Below, in pieces: positions 5,855 through 7,375 of a stretch of DNA of 7,375 nt. This DNA is from Candidatus Moraniibacteriota bacterium (GTDB taxonomy: Bacteria > Patescibacteriota > Minisyncoccia > Moranbacterales > GCA-2747515). The stretch is from NCBI GenBank assembly GCA_027069365.1, contig JALXES010000030.1, positions 1 to 7,375 on the forward strand, read 5' to 3'. Position 1 is the stretch's first letter. Every line of letters starts with the position of its first letter. Under the pieces are notes generated by a model. That model saw nothing but the letters and a program-made list of their open reading frames with translations, was not told the DNA's origin and did not search any database. The position numbers and the translations under genes are program-made.

Positions 5855-6910
5855 CTACTTCACGCCAACTGCCACAGGTGACGTGGCAGGAAGCAGAATC
5901 GTCTGCACACCCTCACGTTCTGTTGCCTGTTGCACCGACTGCGCATTTTGTTTTGCAGCAAGTGCTTGCATTAGCGTGGCAACATCAGCAGGCGTGAGTT
6001 CCTCCGGCAACTTTGCGTCATCCGGAAGAATGCCGTTTTCTGTGTTGTTAAAGAGTGCCAGGAGGATGTATCTCATTCTTTGTCCCTCTGATACACCCTT
6101 CTGCGCCTTCGCCGCAGCAATCTTGACCTCCGTTTCCTGCCGCTCAAGCTGCTGTTGCGCAGCTTTTTTTGCCGCAACAGCCTGTTGAATTCCCTTCGGT
6201 GGCGTTGCGCGACGGATGTCTACCTTCGGGAACACAAAGGCAATCTCCGTAATTTCACCCGGGATACCGGATACCTTGAGTTTGCCTTTAACAACTTCCG
6301 CAAAGCGTTCCGTCACAGCTTGCTCCACTTGGCTCTTATTGTCAATGACATCAAGCCACTCATCCATGGAGCCGATAACATCTCTGATGGCGCTGGCTGC
6401 AGAAGGAATCTGCAAGCGCTCGAAGTACCTGTCACCAAACTTCTGGTAGACCAGTGCTGCTGCAGATGGATTAAGAATCCAGTGAAAAGATACATCCATC
6501 GTCAATGTCACGCCATCACCAACAATCACCTCCATTTGATTGTTATTTGTAGCATTTCTGTCAAATGTCTGCTGGCGCACAGACATTTGATGTGCCGACT
6601 GCCACGGGAACTTTAGATGTGCGCCCTCCGGCAAAGGTGCATCCTGCACGTCCACACGCCCAAAAGTGGTGAGCACTTCTACAGCGCCAGATGGCACAAT
6701 TGTCACCGACAATGTTATGGCAATGAGCGCAAACACTATTATGGACACCCATTTGCCAACGGTAGCAAAGAAATGATCTCTCAGGAGCCAATCAGGGACA
6801 CGCTCCTCAAAAGATTCCATATCTTTCTTACTTCCTCTCGCAGAAATCGAGAAGTGAATAGAAAGAACGAGAGAGACCACAAGAATGCAGAACAAGATAA
6901 AAAAACCCAT
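5855..6910 (-). CDS. SPFH/band-7 domain membrane protein (prohibitin/HflC-like)
   Basis: 351 residues. A first hydrophobic segment spans residues 2-20 and a second spans about 54-72, leading straight into the SPFH start IVPSGAVEVLTTFGRV (71-86), then PEGAHLKFPW (94-103) and VRQQTFD (111-117). The SPFH core runs to about 235 (PKVDIRRATPPKGIQ), followed by an Ala/Gln/Lys/Glu-rich coiled coil (about 238-272) and a C-terminal region with ELTPADVATLMQALAAKQNAQ. The family forms ring- or cage-like membrane oligomers that organise microdomains or restrain membrane proteases; the specific partner here is unknown and no NfeD-like or FtsH gene lies alongside. Having two N-terminal membrane segments instead of one is less common. 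The ATG at 6910 has a strong Shine-Dalgarno and its own promoter. It looks somewhat less GC-rich than the transketolase gene. Confidence 0.9.
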   Translation of the reverse strand: MGFFILFCILVVSLVLSIHFSISARGSKKDMESFEERVPDWLLRDHFFATVGKWVSIIVFALIAITLSVTIVPSGAVEVLTTFGRVDVQDAPLPEGAHLKFPWQSAHQMSVRQQTFDRNATNNNQMEVIVGDGVTLTMDVSFHWILNPSAAALVYQKFGDRYFERLQIPSAASAIRDVIGSMDEWLDVIDNKSQVEQAVTERFAEVVKGKLKVSGIPGEITEIAFVFPKVDIRRATPPKGIQQAVAAKKAAQQQLERQETEVKIAAAKAQKGVSEGQRMRYILLALFNNTENGILPDDAKLPEELTPADVATLMQALAAKQNAQSVQQATEREGVQTILLPATSPVAVGVK

Positions 6911-6917
6911 TTTTTAA

Positions 6918-6923
6918 TCCTCC
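6918..6923 (-). promoter_or_regulatory. Shine-Dalgarno of the SPFH gene
   Basis: GGAGGA on the minus strand, seven bases (TTAAAAA) before the ATG at 6910. It fixes the SPFH start and is the only full Shine-Dalgarno at a gene start in this window. Confidence 0.85.
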
Positions 6924-6949
6924 AACTTTGCGCAATATTACGCACCCAC

Positions 6950-6978
6950 ACAGTACACCAACACGATAACCTTGTCAA
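6950..6978 (-). promoter_or_regulatory. Promoter of the SPFH gene
   Basis: Perfect -35 TTGACA (6978-6973), 17-bp spacer and -10 TACTGT (6955-6950), giving a predicted start near 6943 and a 5' leader of about 33 nt. It begins exactly where the CorA-like frame loses family resemblance. A second -10-like TAATAT at 6940-6935 lacks a well-placed -35. Confidence 0.6.
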
Positions 6979-7375
6979 ATTTTGTACCATCACACGCACG
7001 CGCTTGGCAATCTGCGTCAATCGCCGCTGATAGGTAGAGATAAACACGGTGAAGAACTGGATAAACAACCGCACTTTTTGCGTGGTGTAAAATTCTATCG
7101 CCGCGCTTGTGAAGCGGTCCAAACTGGCAATATGCTGTGAGACCACCGTCAGCACGAACGTTTCCCCAATCGCGATGAGAATTGGCACTGTACTCATGTC
7201 TGTGTCATCGTGTACTTGCGGCACGCGCGTAAAGACATACGTCACGTTCCCCTCCACTTCCACGCGTGGCACCTCGTGCGGGTCCAACGCGTCGCGCACA
7301 ATCGCTTCATCCACCTGCAAAACATCGCAGACTTCTGCGATGTCGTTGCCGGTCGGATCTTCTACGTGCACCCAC

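Larger units (their letters stand above)
6781..7375 (-). pseudogene. CorA-type magnesium transporter, 3' half missing
   Basis: The frame enters from beyond the right edge (first whole codon TGG at 7374-7372) with WVHVEDPTGNDIAEV, then VRDALDPHEVPRVEVEGNVTYVFTRVP, PILIAIGETFVLTV and EFYTTQKVRLFIQFF, which resembles the cytoplasmic N-terminal domain of bacterial CorA-family transporters. Family resemblance stops near 6976 (..KRVRVMVQNL), inside the long helix. The expected DI-xx-L and LN-xF helix motifs, both membrane helices and the GMN selectivity motif are absent. The frame then reads TRLSCWCTVW.. and passes through the SPFH start in another frame to a TGA at 6783-6781, so the final ~43 residues are an out-of-phase reading of SPFH. 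A truncated pseudogene is most likely; a sequencing frameshift or a short functional derivative cannot be excluded. The upstream half lies outside the window. Confidence 0.75.

Noticed and set aside
6155..6616. 153-codon open frame on the plus strand
   Set aside because: It is antisense to the SPFH core, with no recognisable domain.

Overview
The window reads as bacterial chromosome, about 52% GC by eye, with every recognisable gene on the minus strand and short gaps between them. The combination points to the Candidate Phyla Radiation (Patescibacteria): a single-chain transketolase of the animal-like type, a LOG-family protein, a secE-nusG-rplK-rplA block that is not followed by rplJ-rplL-rpoB, and starts that mostly lack a Shine-Dalgarno sequence. 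This placement is an inference from gene content; there is no rRNA to confirm it.

In transcription order (right to left) there are three blocks. (1) 7375-5798: a CorA-type magnesium transporter gene that enters from outside the window and loses family resemblance near 6976, followed by a two-membrane-segment SPFH/band-7 protein. The SPFH gene has its own promoter (6950-6978), the only strong Shine-Dalgarno in the window, and a terminator at 5798-5826. (2) 5699-2861: a promoter and 5' hairpin, then secE (only 59 codons), nusG, rplK, rplA and a small P-loop kinase, ending in a terminator at 2861-2892. (3) 2862-1: an extended -10 promoter, then transketolase, a LOG-family protein, and possibly the first codons of another gene at the left edge.

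Block 2 combines protein export (SecE), transcription elongation (NusG) and the large ribosomal subunit (L11, L1). The leaders of rplK and rplA can each fold into the same structure: UGUGG/CCACA, a GA bulge opposite seven bases, then GCA/UGC. It resembles the L1-binding site of 23S rRNA, so L1 probably represses both genes separately.

The most unusual item is a 117-bp, exactly 39-codon palindromic element with ends CGTCATTGCGAG/CTCGCAATGACG, inserted in frame in the linker between the two thiamine-diphosphate domains of transketolase. It adds about 40 residues compared with human transketolase and keeps the frame open, as Rickettsia palindromic elements do. I found no CRISPR array, tRNA, rRNA or insertion-sequence transposase.
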